Source of the DNA: Nioella sediminis
GTDB lineage: Bacteria > Pseudomonadota > Alphaproteobacteria > Rhodobacterales > Rhodobacteraceae
NCBI RefSeq assembly: GCF_001879695.1
Contig: NZ_MNBL01000032.1
Location: 41,255 to 105,254, forward strand
Reading direction: 5' to 3'
DNA length: 64,000 bases
The notes under the pieces are model-generated. The model saw only the letters and a program-made list of their open reading frames with translations, was not told the DNA's origin and ran no database searches. Shown piece after piece: positions 22,767 to 32,423 of the stretch (position 1 is its first letter; each line of letters begins with the position of its first letter). Position numbers and translations under genes: made by a program.

Positions 22767-23633
22767 CTATTCGCCGTTGAATTCCACCGGCAGAATCTCT
22801 GACCCGTAGGAACCCACATTGTCGATGGCCCAGGCCTCGCCGCCATAGGGGTCATCCCCGATGCGTCCGATGCCGAACTGGATCTGTTCGCTCGGGTTCT
22901 GCACGACCACCTGCACGGTGTATTCGCTCTGCGTGTTCACGTTGGAACGGATGGCTTCATAACGGGCGCCATCGGCCTCGGCCTCGTACCAGGCGGCCGC
23001 GATTTCCAGCCGTTCCTCGGTCACATCGCGGTTGACGCTTTCACGCTCGATGAAGTTGTAGGACACCAGAGTTTCGTCGGATCCATCGCTGGCCACGCTG
23101 TTGGTGCTGCCACCCGCCAGCCGCGTCGCGTCGATCATCACTCCGTTGACGAAGAGCCGCATCTGGTCTGCTGCCTCCCAGTTGCCGATGGTGGTCAAAT
23201 CGAACTCGAACATCGCGTAGCCAGTGTCGGGATCGAACGAATAGGTGTTCAGCAAGACCGGGGCGCCGCTTTGATCGTAATAGGGGCCAAGCATGCCTTC
23301 TAGCAGCGGGTCGTCATGCTCGTCGGCCATGGTGATCCAGCCCTGATCACCATTGGTGAAATCGTTGAAGGTCAGCTCGACCAGCCCGTCATCGCCACCC
23401 GCTGCACCCGCGGCACCGGAACCAGCGCCCGAGGCTTCACCGGATCCTCCCGCGATAATATCGGAATTCAGGGTATCACGAATATTGCCGGCAAGGCTTT
23501 CCAGTCCGCCACTGACCACACCGGCAACCGCAAGGCCAAGCCCCACCGTCGCGCTGACAAGCGGCACCCAGTCGGTCGTGACTGCACCGCATTCGTCTTT
23601 CAGAAATGTCAAAATAGTGGAACGGAAGGCCAT
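22767..23633 (-). CDS. Surface-type protein with Flp-pilin-like N-terminus
   Basis: A 288-residue protein. The first ~45 residues (FLKDECGAVTTDWVPLVSATVGLGLAVAGVVSGG) closely resemble the short hydrophobic segment of Flp/TadG-type pseudopilins. A Gly/Ala/Ser linker (residues ~60-80) follows, and then an acidic ~200-residue domain rich in beta strands with no Cys pattern (VELTFNDFTNGDQGW, YAMFEFDLTTIGNWEAADQMRLFVNG). The latter resembles lectin- or matrix-like extracellular domains. It could be a minor pilin or an envelope-anchored adhesin. No tad secretion genes lie in the window. The start ATG at 23633 has only a weak ribosome-binding site. Confidence 0.65.
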   Translation of the reverse strand: MAFRSTILTFLKDECGAVTTDWVPLVSATVGLGLAVAGVVSGGLESLAGNIRDTLNSDIIAGGSGEASGAGSGAAGAAGGDDGLVELTFNDFTNGDQGWITMADEHDDPLLEGMLGPYYDQSGAPVLLNTYSFDPDTGYAMFEFDLTTIGNWEAADQMRLFVNGVMIDATRLAGGSTNSVASDGSDETLVSYNFIERESVNRDVTEERLEIAAAWYEAEADGARYEAIRSNVNTQSEYTVQVVVQNPSEQIQFGIGRIGDDPYGGEAWAIDNVGSYGSEILPVEFNGE

Positions 23634-23857
23634 GACAGGGAAACCGGTTAAGATCGTTGGGCTCCACGTCTATCTTTCGATTCCGGCTTAATTAGGATGA
23701 GTTTACCTCAAAGCCGTCACATTCGGACGATGAAGGCGGGGCGATCCGAGCCACCTGCCCGGATTGTTTCGACAACCGCGAATAATCCAGCGGCGGATCA
23801 CCCGGCGCGGCAGACTCAGCTTCAGGTCTGCGGTTGGCAGGGGCGCTCTCTCCGGCG

Positions 23858-25384
23858 TCATCTGCGGCTGGCAAACCGGAACGCGTCCTTCGGATCTCCC
23901 AACTGCTCCAGCGCCTCCGTCAGCATGTCTTGCGTCATCCGGGCCTGCGTGACAGCCGGTTTCCCCTGATCGGCGCGCCAAAGGTTCAGCAGCAGGCAGG
24001 ACGCCTCCTCGTTCTTCTGCGCTACGGCCCAATGCAGGGCGGTCAATTCGTATTCATCGCGTGCATCGTGTCTGGCCCCGGCGTCCAGAAGTCGTCGCAG
24101 AGTGGCAAGGTCGTTGACCCGTGCCGCCGATCCCAGATGCAGCCCGGTCAGCCAGGAATACTCCCAGTCCTCCGGGTCCGCGATCGCGCGCGCGCCGTTG
24201 TCCCAAAGGAAGTCGATGATCGCCTGCTGCCGCGACTTGATGGCGATGGACAGGGGGGTGTCTGTGGGTTCGCAGCCGTCATAGGAGGCCATGTCATTGG
24301 CCATCTCCGGATCAAGCGAGACGAAGAAGCGGCAGATATCCAGATGCCCGCCCTGCACCGCCGCATGTATCGGCCCCGACCACTGATCGTCGGCAATCAT
24401 GGCGCCCTGGGCCACCCGGTCCTTCACCGCCTGCAGATCGCCTCTGCTGGCGGCGGCATGGATGTCGCCATCGTACCAGCGCCCTGCGTAGCCCCCTGTC
24501 CAACGCATCTGCGCCTGCAGGGGGGTGTTCCACAGCCGCAGCGCTTTCAGGTCTGGCAGTGTCTCGACCGGGGTCAGGTCGGTTGCATCCGTGTGGCTGA
24601 GATCGAGGAATTTCAGCCCCGACATCCCTGAAAGCGGCGTCAGATCCGAGATTCGCGTGTTCCAGAGGTCCAGCATCTCCAGCCCGGTCAGCGCCGCCAG
24701 CGGGCTGAAATCCTTGACCCCGGTATTCCAGAGGCCCAGTGACTTCAGACGGGTCAGGCCGGAAAGGGGCGAGATGTCCGTCACCCTCGTGTTCGACAGG
24801 TCGAGGTGTTCCAACTGCGTCAGACCGGCGAGCGGCGACAGATCGGATATGTTGCATTTCTCTAGCTTCAGCGACCGCAGGCCCGTCAGCGTGCTCAGGG
24901 CCCGAAGATTGGTCACCTTGCTGCGCGACAGGTCCAGCTCTACCAGCCCCGTCATACCCATCAGGGGCGAGATGTCGGTCAGGTTCCGGCAATAGCTGAG
25001 GTCGAGCACCTCCAGCCGCGTCAGCCCCGACAGGTGGGTCAGCCTGCGCACGCCGGTGGATGCGAGGATCAGTTTTCGCAGATTGGTCAGCCCGCCCACG
25101 GATCGCGGCAGGTCGAGAAGCTCATAGGTGCTAAAGTCGAGGTTCAGCTCCTCCGCGCCGGAGTGCTGCGCCGCGCGCACCCATTCCTTGACCGCCTCCA
25201 ATGCGATCAGTTCCCGTTCCTTTTCGGTCAGGGGGCGCTTCTCGAACGCTTGGACAAGCTCGTTCCAGGCGGTTTGGGAATCCGTCCTCGGACGATAGGT
25301 CTGGTCCCGTCTTCTGACGATCTCGGCGGCCTCCGCTTTCACGCGGGCCATATCCACCGATTTCTTGCCGAACAATCCGAACAT
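23858..25384 (-). CDS. Leucine-rich-repeat and ankyrin-repeat protein
   Basis: A 508-residue cytosolic protein, with no signal peptide or membrane segment. After a helical N-terminal region (1-~90) come about nine internalin-like 22-residue LRRs (~95-290), with units such as LEHLDLSNTRVTDISPLSGLTR, plus a capping region. Three or four ankyrin-type repeats (~305-480) follow, with DIHAAASRGDLQAVKDRVAQGA, PIHAAVQGGHLDICRFFV and TALHWAVAQKNEEASCLLLN. LRR plus ankyrin in one protein is uncommon in bacteria and points to protein-protein interaction. The ATG at 25384 has AGGA 4 bases upstream. Function unknown; no secretion system gene adjoins it. Confidence 0.8.
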   Translation of the reverse strand: MFGLFGKKSVDMARVKAEAAEIVRRRDQTYRPRTDSQTAWNELVQAFEKRPLTEKERELIALEAVKEWVRAAQHSGAEELNLDFSTYELLDLPRSVGGLTNLRKLILASTGVRRLTHLSGLTRLEVLDLSYCRNLTDISPLMGMTGLVELDLSRSKVTNLRALSTLTGLRSLKLEKCNISDLSPLAGLTQLEHLDLSNTRVTDISPLSGLTRLKSLGLWNTGVKDFSPLAALTGLEMLDLWNTRISDLTPLSGMSGLKFLDLSHTDATDLTPVETLPDLKALRLWNTPLQAQMRWTGGYAGRWYDGDIHAAASRGDLQAVKDRVAQGAMIADDQWSGPIHAAVQGGHLDICRFFVSLDPEMANDMASYDGCEPTDTPLSIAIKSRQQAIIDFLWDNGARAIADPEDWEYSWLTGLHLGSAARVNDLATLRRLLDAGARHDARDEYELTALHWAVAQKNEEASCLLLNLWRADQGKPAVTQARMTQDMLTEALEQLGDPKDAFRFASRR

Positions 25385-25506
25385 GACGTCCTATCCCCGC
25401 GCTTGATGTGCTTAATAGTGTTCAAATAACACCATTAAGAAGGAATGCAAGCCGAGAATGGCAACACTCGGGAAGCGTTGCCGAAATGCCCGTGACGTCC
25501 GCCGGA

Positions 25507-26604
25507 TCAGGCGTTGAACAGGAAGTGCAGCACGTCGCCATCCTTGACGGTATAGGTCTTGCCCTCGACCCGCATCTTGCCCGCTTCCTTGGCGCCGGTC
25601 TCGCCATTGCAGGCGATGTAGTCGTCATAGGTGATGGTTTCGGCCCGGATGAAACCGCGTTCGAAATCGCCATGGATGACGCCAGCGGCCTGCGGCGCGG
25701 CGGTGCCTCGGCGGATGGTCCAGGCGCGGGCCTCTTTCGGGCCGACGGTGAAGTACGTTTCCAGGTTCAGCAGGCCATAGCCCGCCCGGATCAACCGGTC
25801 GAGCCCGGCTTCCTCCAGCCCCATTTCGCCCAGGAACATCTCGGCTTCCTCGGCATCGAGCTGGCTGATCTCTTCCTCGATCTGGGCCGAGATAATCACC
25901 GTCGCCGCCCCCTGTTCGCGGGCCATTTCCTCGACCTTGGCCGAGAATTCATTGCCCTCGGCCGCCGATCCTTCATCGACATTGCAGACATAGAGCACCG
26001 GCTTGGTGGTCAGCAGCTGCAGCATCTTCCACGCCTTGGCGTCTTCGGCGCTGACCTCGACCAGCCGCGCGGGCTTGCCGTCTTCCAGCATCTTCTGCGC
26101 TTCGGCCAGCAGCCGGTCCTGCTGCTGCGCCTCCTTGTCGTTGCCTTTCAGCTTGCGGACGAGGTTCGCGCGGCGCTTCTCGATGCTTTCCAGATCGGCC
26201 AGCATCAGCTCGGTCTCGATGGTTTCGGCGTCCGCAATCGGGTCGATGCGGCCATCCACATGGGTGATGTCGTCATCCTCGAAACAGCGCAGCACCTGCG
26301 CGATGGCATCGGTTTCGCGGATATTGGCAAGGAACTGGTTTCCCAGACCCTCGCCCTTGGATGCGCCCTTCACGAGGCCCGCGATATCCACGAAGGTCAT
26401 GCGGGCGGGAATGATCTGCTTGGACCCTGCAATCGCCGCCAGCTTGTCCAGCCGCGGGTCGGGCACGGCCACGTCGCCCACATTGGGCTCAATCGTGCAG
26501 AAGGGAAAATTCGCCGCCTGCGCCGCCGCCGTCTTGGTCAGCGCGTTGAACAGCGTGGACTTGCCCACATTCGGCAGCCCGACAATACCCATCTTGAAGC
26601 CCAT
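25507..26604 (-). CDS. ychF: Redox-responsive ribosome-binding ATPase YchF/OLA1 family
   Basis: A 365-residue Obg-related P-loop protein of normal length (E. coli YchF is 363). It has G1 [12 protein letters not shown] (8-19), G3 in [22 protein letters not shown], and NVDE in place of the G4 NKxD motif. That change gives YchF its ATP preference. The C-terminal TGS domain ends with [15 protein letters not shown]. YchF binds the 50S subunit and ribosomes and modulates stress responses. Start at 26604 with GGAGGGCC; the frame is open further upstream but that part is the divergent promoter region of trpA. It is divergent to trpA with 144 bp between. Confidence 0.95.
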   Translation of the reverse strand: MGFKMGIVGLPNVGKSTLFNALTKTAAAQAANFPFCTIEPNVGDVAVPDPRLDKLAAIAGSKQIIPARMTFVDIAGLVKGASKGEGLGNQFLANIRETDAIAQVLRCFEDDDITHVDGRIDPIADAETIETELMLADLESIEKRRANLVRKLKGNDKEAQQQDRLLAEAQKMLEDGKPARLVEVSAEDAKAWKMLQLLTTKPVLYVCNVDEGSAAEGNEFSAKVEEMAREQGAATVIISAQIEEEISQLDAEEAEMFLGEMGLEEAGLDRLIRAGYGLLNLETYFTVGPKEARAWTIRRGTAAPQAAGVIHGDFERGFIRAETITYDDYIACNGETGAKEAGKMRVEGKTYTVKDGDVLHFLFNA

Positions 26605-26748
26605 CTGGCCCTCCGCATCCTTTGTTCCGGCGCCTTCTATGCGGATGTGCGCGCCGCTGCAACGGACTCCTCGTGTGTGCGCTCGTTTGGCATTGATTTC
26701 CCCGTCCACATTCGCCAAACCGGGCCGGAAGACTTGCGAGGACCTGCC

Positions 26749-27540
26749 ATGACCCGGATCGACGCCAAATTCGCTGCCCTGAAGGCCGAGGGGAAGAAAG
26801 CCTTCGTGTCCTACATCATGGCCGGTGACCCCGATTACGCCACCTCGCTGGAGATCATGAAGGGCCTGCCCGGCGCGGGCGTGGACATTATCGAACTTGG
26901 CCTGCCCTTCACCGACCCGATGGCCGACGGCCCCACCATCCAGCTGGCCGGTCAGCGCGCGCTGGAAGGTGGCCAGACCCTGCAAAAGACGCTGGATATG
27001 GCCGCCGAGTTCCGCAAATCCGACGACACCACCCCGATTGTGCTGATGGGCTATTACAACCCGATCTACAGCCGCGGCGTGGACAGGTTCCTTGTCGATG
27101 CCAAGGCCGCCGGGATTGACGGGCTGATCGTGGTGGACCTGCCGCCGGAAGAGGATGAAGAGCTGTGCATTCCCGCCCAGAAGGCGGGCCTCAACTTCAT
27201 CCGTCTGGCCACCCCCACCACCGATGATCAGCGCCTGCCCAAGGTGCTGCAGAACACGTCGGGCTTCGTCTACTACGTCTCAATCACCGGCATCACCGGG
27301 GCCGCCGCTGCGGAAGCCACCGATGTCGGCCCCGAGGTCGCGCGGATCAAATCGCAGACCGACCTGCCCGTGATCGTGGGCTTCGGCATCCGCACACCCG
27401 AGACCTCCCAAGCCATCGCGTCCGTCGCAGATGGGGCCGTTGTCGGCTCCGCCATCGTGTCCGAAATCGCGGCAGGCAAGCCGGTGGCCGAGGTGCTGAG
27501 CTTCGTGAAGGGCCTCGCCGACGGCGCGCATCGGGCCTAA
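26749..27540 (+). CDS. trpA: Tryptophan synthase alpha subunit
   Basis: A 263-residue (beta/alpha)8 enzyme that splits indole-3-glycerol phosphate to indole and glyceraldehyde 3-phosphate. The catalytic Glu lies in [20 protein letters not shown], and [19 protein letters not shown] and [12 protein letters not shown] are classical TrpA segments. The VGFGIRTPE phosphate-binding loop follows. The ATG at 26749 is preceded by GAGGA. A long frame continues upstream as open sequence but is only the antisense of ychF. trpB is not adjacent, so trpA is dispersed from the rest of the trp genes here, as is common in Rhodobacterales. Confidence 0.96.
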   Translation: MTRIDAKFAALKAEGKKAFVSYIMAGDPDYATSLEIMKGLPGAGVDIIELGLPFTDPMADGPTIQLAGQRALEGGQTLQKTLDMAAEFRKSDDTTPIVLMGYYNPIYSRGVDRFLVDAKAAGIDGLIVVDLPPEEDEELCIPAQKAGLNFIRLATPTTDDQRLPKVLQNTSGFVYYVSITGITGAAAAEATDVGPEVARIKSQTDLPVIVGFGIRTPETSQAIASVADGAVVGSAIVSEIAAGKPVAEVLSFVKGLADGAHRA

Positions 27541-27682
27541 GTCCGATGATCGCCCTGTCCCTGGGAAGCTTCGCGCCCGCGCTGATTGCAGCGGCCCCCG
27601 GCGCTATCGCCATGATCGCAACCACAGCCCCCGGCGCACCGACGCTTCTGCCGGGGTTGGTCACCGCCCTGTCGGCGTTCGG

Positions 27683-28123
27683 CTAACCCACCTGCCGCCT
27701 GAGGATATGTGTCGCGCGGTATTTCGCGACCTCTTCGCCGTTCTGGTTGTAGATCCGGTACTGGATCTCCGTCCGCCCCCGATCAGGCCGCGACTGCGAC
27801 GGGGTCGAACTGATCACCTCTGCCTCCGCATGGAGCGTGTCGCCCGGATAGACCGGCTTCATCCACCGCAGCTCGTCCAGCCCCGGTGACCCCATCGAGG
27901 CCTCGTTCCACACATCCGCCTCCAACGTCAGCACGAAGGCGGTCAGGATGGTGTGGAACCCGCTGGCAATGATGCCACCATAAGGGGACTCCTTCGCCGC
28001 CTCGGGATCGGTATGGAATGGTTGCGGGTCCCACCTGCGGGCAAAGCCCACGATCTCGGCCAAGGGCAGCGTCCGCGCCTCGGTCTTGAACCGGTAACCT
28101 ACGGGCAAATCGTCGAAAAACAT
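27683..28123 (-). CDS. MaoC family dehydratase (hot-dog fold)
   Basis: A 146-residue hot-dog protein of the (R)-specific enoyl-CoA hydratase/MaoC type. It contains the hydratase-like segment FARRWDPQPFHTDPEAAKESPYGGIIASGFHT, including Asp and His of the active site, and a later GDTLHAEAEV strand. It is likely involved in acyl-CoA hydration in fatty-acid, PHA or phenylacetate-type metabolism. The start at 28123 has GGAGGGAG upstream; the frame extends further but without coding logic. It is the only such gene here and is divergent to lldD. Confidence 0.88.
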   Translation of the reverse strand: MFFDDLPVGYRFKTEARTLPLAEIVGFARRWDPQPFHTDPEAAKESPYGGIIASGFHTILTAFVLTLEADVWNEASMGSPGLDELRWMKPVYPGDTLHAEAEVISSTPSQSRPDRGRTEIQYRIYNQNGEEVAKYRATHILRRQVG

Positions 28124-28229
28124 GTCTCCCTCCGCGTCTTGTCCCCTGCGGCAGAGTAACCGGAAAAAGGCCGTTGTGAAAACGTGCACATATTGGTAAG
28201 AATTTCTCACCAATCTTGGAGGAGATCCC

Positions 28230-29393
28230 ATGCCCGTCATTACCAATATCGAAGATCTCAAGCGCATCTATAAGCGGCGCACCCCCAAGATGTTCTACGA
28301 CTACGCGGAATCGGGCAGCTGGACGGAACAGACTTTCCGCGAAAATATCAGCGATTTCAGCCAGATCCGGCTGCGTCAGCGGGTGGCGGTGGACATGACG
28401 AACCGCAGCACCGCAACGCAAATGGTTGGTCAGGACGTGTCCATGCCGGTGGCGCTTGCCCCTGTGGGCATGACGGGGATGCAATGCGCCGACGGGGAGA
28501 TCAAGGCCGCCCGCGCCGCCGAGAAATTCGGCGTCCCCTTCACGCTGTCGACCCTCTCGATCTGTTCCATCGAGGATGTGGCCGAACACACCTCCAAACC
28601 CTTCTGGTTCCAGGTCTACACCCTGACCGATGACGATTACATGCGCCGCCTGATCGGGCGGGCCCGCGACGCGGGCTGTTCCGCGCTGGTCATCACGCTT
28701 GACCTGCAAATGCTCGGCCAGCGGCACAAGGATATCAAGAACGGCCTCTCGGCCCCGCCGAAACCGACGCTCGCCAATATGATCAACCTGTCGACCAAGT
28801 GGCGATGGGGCCTTGGCATGCTCGGCACCAAGCGCCGCACCTTCCGCAACGTGGTTGGCCATGTGGAGGGCATCACCGATCCCGCCTCGCTGACCTCGTG
28901 GACGGCGGAGAAATTCGACCACGCGCTCGACTGGGACCGGGTGAAGCAGCTGATGGACATGTGGGGCGGCAAGGTGATCCTGAAGGGCATCCTGGACGCA
29001 GAGGACGCCGTGAAAGCCGCCGATCTGGGGGCGGACGCAATCATCGTGTCGAACCATGGCGGGCGGCAGATCGACGGGGCGCTCAGCTCCATCCGCATTC
29101 TGCAACCGATCCTGGACGCCGTGGGCGACCGGGTGGAGGTGCATATCGACGGCGGCATCCGCTCGGGACAGGACGTGCTGAAAGCCATCGCCATGGGCGC
29201 CAAGGGCACCTATATCGGACGCGCTTTCGTCTATGGTCTGGGTGCCATGGGCGAAGAGGGCGTCACCAAGGCGCTGGAGGTGATCCACAAGGAACTGGAC
29301 ACCAACATGGCGCTCTGCGGAGAACGACAGCTGTCCAACCTCGGGCGGCACAACATCCTGGTGCCCAAGGGGTTCTCCGGCGAATGGGAATAA
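28230..29393 (+). CDS. lldD: L-lactate dehydrogenase (FMN-dependent alpha-hydroxy-acid oxidase family)
   Basis: A 387-residue FMN enzyme oxidising L-lactate (or a similar 2-hydroxy acid) to pyruvate. Family signatures are MFYDYAESGSW at the start, PVALAPVGMTGMQ, PFTLSTLSICSIEDVAEHT, FWFQVYTLTDDDY, the ITLDLQ...GQRHKDI loop and the C-terminal ADAIIVSNHGGRQIDGA with the catalytic His-Gly-Gly-Arg, then HIDGGIRSGQDVLKAIAMGAK. The ATG at 28230 has GGAGGAGA upstream. A symmetrical hairpin follows its stop and serves as terminator. Confidence 0.93.
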   Translation: MPVITNIEDLKRIYKRRTPKMFYDYAESGSWTEQTFRENISDFSQIRLRQRVAVDMTNRSTATQMVGQDVSMPVALAPVGMTGMQCADGEIKAARAAEKFGVPFTLSTLSICSIEDVAEHTSKPFWFQVYTLTDDDYMRRLIGRARDAGCSALVITLDLQMLGQRHKDIKNGLSAPPKPTLANMINLSTKWRWGLGMLGTKRRTFRNVVGHVEGITDPASLTSWTAEKFDHALDWDRVKQLMDMWGGKVILKGILDAEDAVKAADLGADAIIVSNHGGRQIDGALSSIRILQPILDAVGDRVEVHIDGGIRSGQDVLKAIAMGAKGTYIGRAFVYGLGAMGEEGVTKALEVIHKELDTNMALCGERQLSNLGRHNILVPKGFSGEWE

Positions 29394-29399
29394 GGGAAA

Positions 29400-29424
29400 G
29401 GGCGGCCACCAGAGCCGCCCTTTT
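29400..29424. terminator. Bidirectional terminator between lldD and the M3 peptidase gene
   Basis: GGGCGGC (29400-29406) and GCCGCCC (29414-29420) are perfect 7-bp arms with TTTT after on the plus strand. On the minus strand, for the M3 peptidase mRNA, the stem is followed by TTTCCC. The genes are convergent (stops at 29393 and 29428). Confidence 0.75.
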
Positions 29425-29427
29425 GCG

Positions 29428-31458
29428 TCAGGCCGCTGTGTCCAGCCCCCTGCCCTTCAGCAATGCCTCAACCCCCGGCATCCGGCCCCGAAACTGGGTG
29501 TAGAGCGCGTCGGCCTCCTCGCTGCCGCCCGCTGACAGGATGAAGCGTTCCAGCTTCGCCGCCGTTTCGGCGTGGAACGGATCGCCCGCCTCCTCGAAGG
29601 CTTGAAAGGCATCGGCATCCATCACCTCGGACCACATGTAGCTGTAATAGCCCGAGGAATAGCCATCGCCCGAGAAGACATGCGCGAATTGCGGCGTCGC
29701 GTGGCGCATGACGATGGCGCGCGGCATTCCGATGCGGGCCAGTGTTTCCGCCTGCGCCGCCATCGGGTCGGCGGGCGCGGCCCCGTCGTGAAAGTCCAGA
29801 TCGACCAGAGCCGAGGCCACGTATTCCACCGTCTGGAACCCCATGTCATAGGTCCGTGCGGCCAGCAGACGGTCCAGCAAATCCTTGGGCATCGGCTGGC
29901 CCGTTTCGGCGTGGCGGGCATGCTTTTCCAGAACCTCCGGCACGTCGAGCCAGTGTTCATAGAGCTGGCTCGGCAGTTCCACGAAATCGCGCGCGACCGA
30001 GGTGCCCGAGATCGAGCCATAGGTCACGTCCGACAGCATCTGGTGCAGGGCGTGGCCAAACTCGTGGAAGAGCGTGCGGGCGTCGTCATAGCTCAGCAGC
30101 GTGGGCGCGCCCTCGGCCGGTTTGGCGAAGTTGCAGACATTGACGACGATAGGGCGTTCCTCGCCATCCAGCTTCGATTGCGACCGCATCGCCGAGCACC
30201 ACGCGCCCGAGCGTTTGGACCCGCGCGCGAAGTAATCGCCCAGGAACACCGCCATGTGGCGGCCGTCGCGGGTGACCTCCCACGCGCGCACATCGGGGTG
30301 ATACATCGGCACACCAAGCGGCGCGAAGGAAAGGCTAAAAAGCCGGTTCGCGCAGTCGAAGGCTGCCTCGATCATCCGGTCGAGCTGGAAATAGGGCTTC
30401 AGCTCCGCCTCATCCAGATCATGCTCCGCCACCCGGCGTTTTTCCGAATAGTAGCGCCAGTCCCAGGGCTCCAGATCGCCATTGATGCCCTCGGCCTGCA
30501 TCATCTCGGTCAGCCGTTCGGCATCCCGTTCGGCCTGCGCCTTGGCGGGTTCCCACACCTGCATCAGCAGATCGCGTACATTGCCAGGCTTGCCAGCCAT
30601 CTCCGTATCCAGCTTGAAGGCGGCGAAGCTCTCATACCCCAAAAGCCGCGCCCGCTCCTCACGCAGGGCCAGCGTTTCCGCTGCAATCCCCCGATTGTCC
30701 GTTTCGCCCCCGTTCGCGCCGCGCGCGGCCCAGGCCTGCATGGCCTTTTCGCGCAGATCGCGGCGGGGGGAGAATTGCAGGAACGGCACGATCAGCGACC
30801 GCGAGAGCGTCACGACCGGGCCGTCGACCCCCTTTTCCTTGCCCGCCGCGCGGGCGGCATCCACCACGAAGCCCGGCAGGCCGTCCAGATCGTCCTCCGA
30901 CAGTTCCATGAACCAGCTGCGCTCATCGGCCAGCAGGTTCTGGGTGAACTGCGTGCCGAGGACGGCAAGCCGCGATTTCACCTCGGTCAGCCGGTCCCGG
31001 TCCGCCCCCTCCAGCGCCGCGCCCGCGCGGGTGAAGCTGCGATGGGTGAGGTAGAGAACGCGCAGCTGTTCCGGGGTCAGGCCAAGGCCCTCGCGGCCCT
31101 GCCAGAGCGCGTCGATCCTCTCCCACAGGGCGCGGTTGTTGGTGATCTCCGAGGAATAGGCGGACAGTTTCGGCGCCATGTCCCGCTGCAGCGCCTCGCG
31201 CGCCGGGGTCGCATCGGCGCCGGCAAGGTTGTAGAAAACTCCCGCCACCCGGTCGAGCAGCCGGTCGGCCCGTTCCAGCGCCTCGATCGTGTTGGCGAAT
31301 GTGGGTGGCTCCGGGTTGTCGGCGATGGCCCTGATCGCCGCGCGACCTTCCTCCAGCGCGGTATCCAGCGCCGGGGCGAAATGGGCGTCTTCAATGTCGG
31401 CAAAGGGTGGCAGGGCGAAAGGTGTGTCCCAATCCTGCAGAAGCGGGTTCGTCATCAT
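29428..31458 (-). CDS. M3 family metallopeptidase (oligopeptidase A / Dcp-like)
   Basis: A 676-residue zinc peptidase with the HEFGH motif in LFHEFGHALHQMLSDV and the third zinc ligand Glu downstream (family pattern FVELPSQLYEHW). Length and architecture fit oligopeptidase A or dipeptidyl carboxypeptidase: an N-terminal helical lid and a C-terminal catalytic domain. It is cytoplasmic, with no signal peptide, and degrades peptides left by proteases. ATG ATG at 31458/31455; the AAAGGAG Shine-Dalgarno suits the first. A Rhodobacterales repeat (31514-31552) lies upstream of its promoter. Confidence 0.92.
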   Translation of the reverse strand: MMTNPLLQDWDTPFALPPFADIEDAHFAPALDTALEEGRAAIRAIADNPEPPTFANTIEALERADRLLDRVAGVFYNLAGADATPAREALQRDMAPKLSAYSSEITNNRALWERIDALWQGREGLGLTPEQLRVLYLTHRSFTRAGAALEGADRDRLTEVKSRLAVLGTQFTQNLLADERSWFMELSEDDLDGLPGFVVDAARAAGKEKGVDGPVVTLSRSLIVPFLQFSPRRDLREKAMQAWAARGANGGETDNRGIAAETLALREERARLLGYESFAAFKLDTEMAGKPGNVRDLLMQVWEPAKAQAERDAERLTEMMQAEGINGDLEPWDWRYYSEKRRVAEHDLDEAELKPYFQLDRMIEAAFDCANRLFSLSFAPLGVPMYHPDVRAWEVTRDGRHMAVFLGDYFARGSKRSGAWCSAMRSQSKLDGEERPIVVNVCNFAKPAEGAPTLLSYDDARTLFHEFGHALHQMLSDVTYGSISGTSVARDFVELPSQLYEHWLDVPEVLEKHARHAETGQPMPKDLLDRLLAARTYDMGFQTVEYVASALVDLDFHDGAAPADPMAAQAETLARIGMPRAIVMRHATPQFAHVFSGDGYSSGYYSYMWSEVMDADAFQAFEEAGDPFHAETAAKLERFILSAGGSEEADALYTQFRGRMPGVEALLKGRGLDTAA

Positions 31459-31513
31459 GTGTCTCCTTTGGGAGGAAGATAGGCGAGGCCCGCGCGGGTG
31501 GCGAGGGCAGGAC

Positions 31514-31552
31514 GCCTCCGGCGGGAGTATTTTTTGCCAAGAAGAAGGGGGG
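31514..31552 (+). repeat. Rhodobacterales dispersed repeat, copy A
   Basis: GCCTCCGGCGGGAGTATTTT, then TTGCCAAGAAGAAGGGGGG. The same unit occurs reversed at 34802-34837 and a variant at 38837-38870. Copy A lies in the spacer between the M3 peptidase start and the ABC permease end, and in its own direction no gene follows. Confidence 0.7.
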
Positions 31553-31574
31553 CTGCGTTAACCTTAATGTGGGG

Positions 31575-32375
31575 TTAGCGGTCCGAGTGGCCCTTGCGCA
31601 GGGTTTTCTCCAGCTGGCGCAAGCCAAGCGACAGGGTGATGGTCATCGTCAGATAGATGAGTGCGACCACGTTATAGGTCTCGAAATAGCGGAAATTGCC
31701 CGCCGCCGTGACCTTGCCAAGCTGCGTGATGTCGAGCACGCCCAGAACCGAGACCAGAGAGCTGTCCTTTACCATCGCCACGAAATCATTTCCCAAAGGC
31801 GGCAGGATCACCCGAAAGGCCTGCGGGAAGACGATGTGGCGGAAGCGTTGGCGTCGGTTGAGGCCCAAAGCCTCGGCGGCCTCAATCTGGCCCCTGTCGA
31901 CCGATTGCAGCCCGGCGCGGAAGACCTCTGCCAGAAACGCGGAATAGGCGATGGACAGCGCCAGGATCGCGCGCCAGAGCAGGCTGAAATCGCGGGTGCG
32001 GATCGGGTCGAGCCCGATCTGTCCCGCCACCCAGTTCCAGCCCGCGACCAGCGCCGGGGCCAGCACGAAGGCCACGTAAAGCAGCAGGACAAGGATCGGG
32101 ATGCCCCGTATGACCTCCACGTAGAAGCGGGCGCATTGGCGCAGGATCAGCGACTGCGACTGGCTGGCCAGCGCCAGCCCAAGCCCCACCGAGGCTGCCG
32201 CGAAAAAGGCCACGAAGGTCACGAAAATCGTGATCCAGATGCCCCGCTGCAGCGTCGTCAGCACCTGCCTGTACTGGTCATCGGCCAGCACTTGCCAGAA
32301 GGCAAACAGCCCCAGCCCGGCCACGGCGAGCAGCCACCAGGGGAAATCCTTGTCGCTTTGGGGAGAAGGGATCAT
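31575..32375 (-). CDS. Amino-acid ABC transporter permease
   Basis: A 266-residue HisM/GlnP-type permease with about six hydrophobic segments. The EAA loop is in EAAEALGLNRRQRFRHIVFPQAFRVILPPLGND. The N-terminal ~50 residues are longer than in minimal members and carry an extra hydrophobic segment. It pairs with the binding-protein gene immediately upstream (33218). No ATPase gene is adjacent in the window, so the ATPase is missing from this cluster or encoded elsewhere. Confidence 0.9.
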   Translation of the reverse strand: MIPSPQSDKDFPWWLLAVAGLGLFAFWQVLADDQYRQVLTTLQRGIWITIFVTFVAFFAAASVGLGLALASQSQSLILRQCARFYVEVIRGIPILVLLLYVAFVLAPALVAGWNWVAGQIGLDPIRTRDFSLLWRAILALSIAYSAFLAEVFRAGLQSVDRGQIEAAEALGLNRRQRFRHIVFPQAFRVILPPLGNDFVAMVKDSSLVSVLGVLDITQLGKVTAAGNFRYFETYNVVALIYLTMTITLSLGLRQLEKTLRKGHSDR

Positions 32376-32423
32376 GCCTGGAAAAGACCCCCGGCCCGAG
32401 ACCGGACCGGGGCAATAGACGGC

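Noticed and set aside
25408..26748. In-frame extension of trpA to 710 codons through the ychF region
   Set aside because: The extension is the antisense of ychF, with no domain and no ribosome-binding site; TrpA proteins begin at [12 protein letters not shown].
27546..27686. 46-codon hydrophobic frame just after trpA (MIALSLGSFAPALIAAAPG...)
   Set aside because: No ribosome-binding site, repetitive Ala/Pro/Gly composition expected in GC-rich spacer, no recognisable family. Left out for lack of support.
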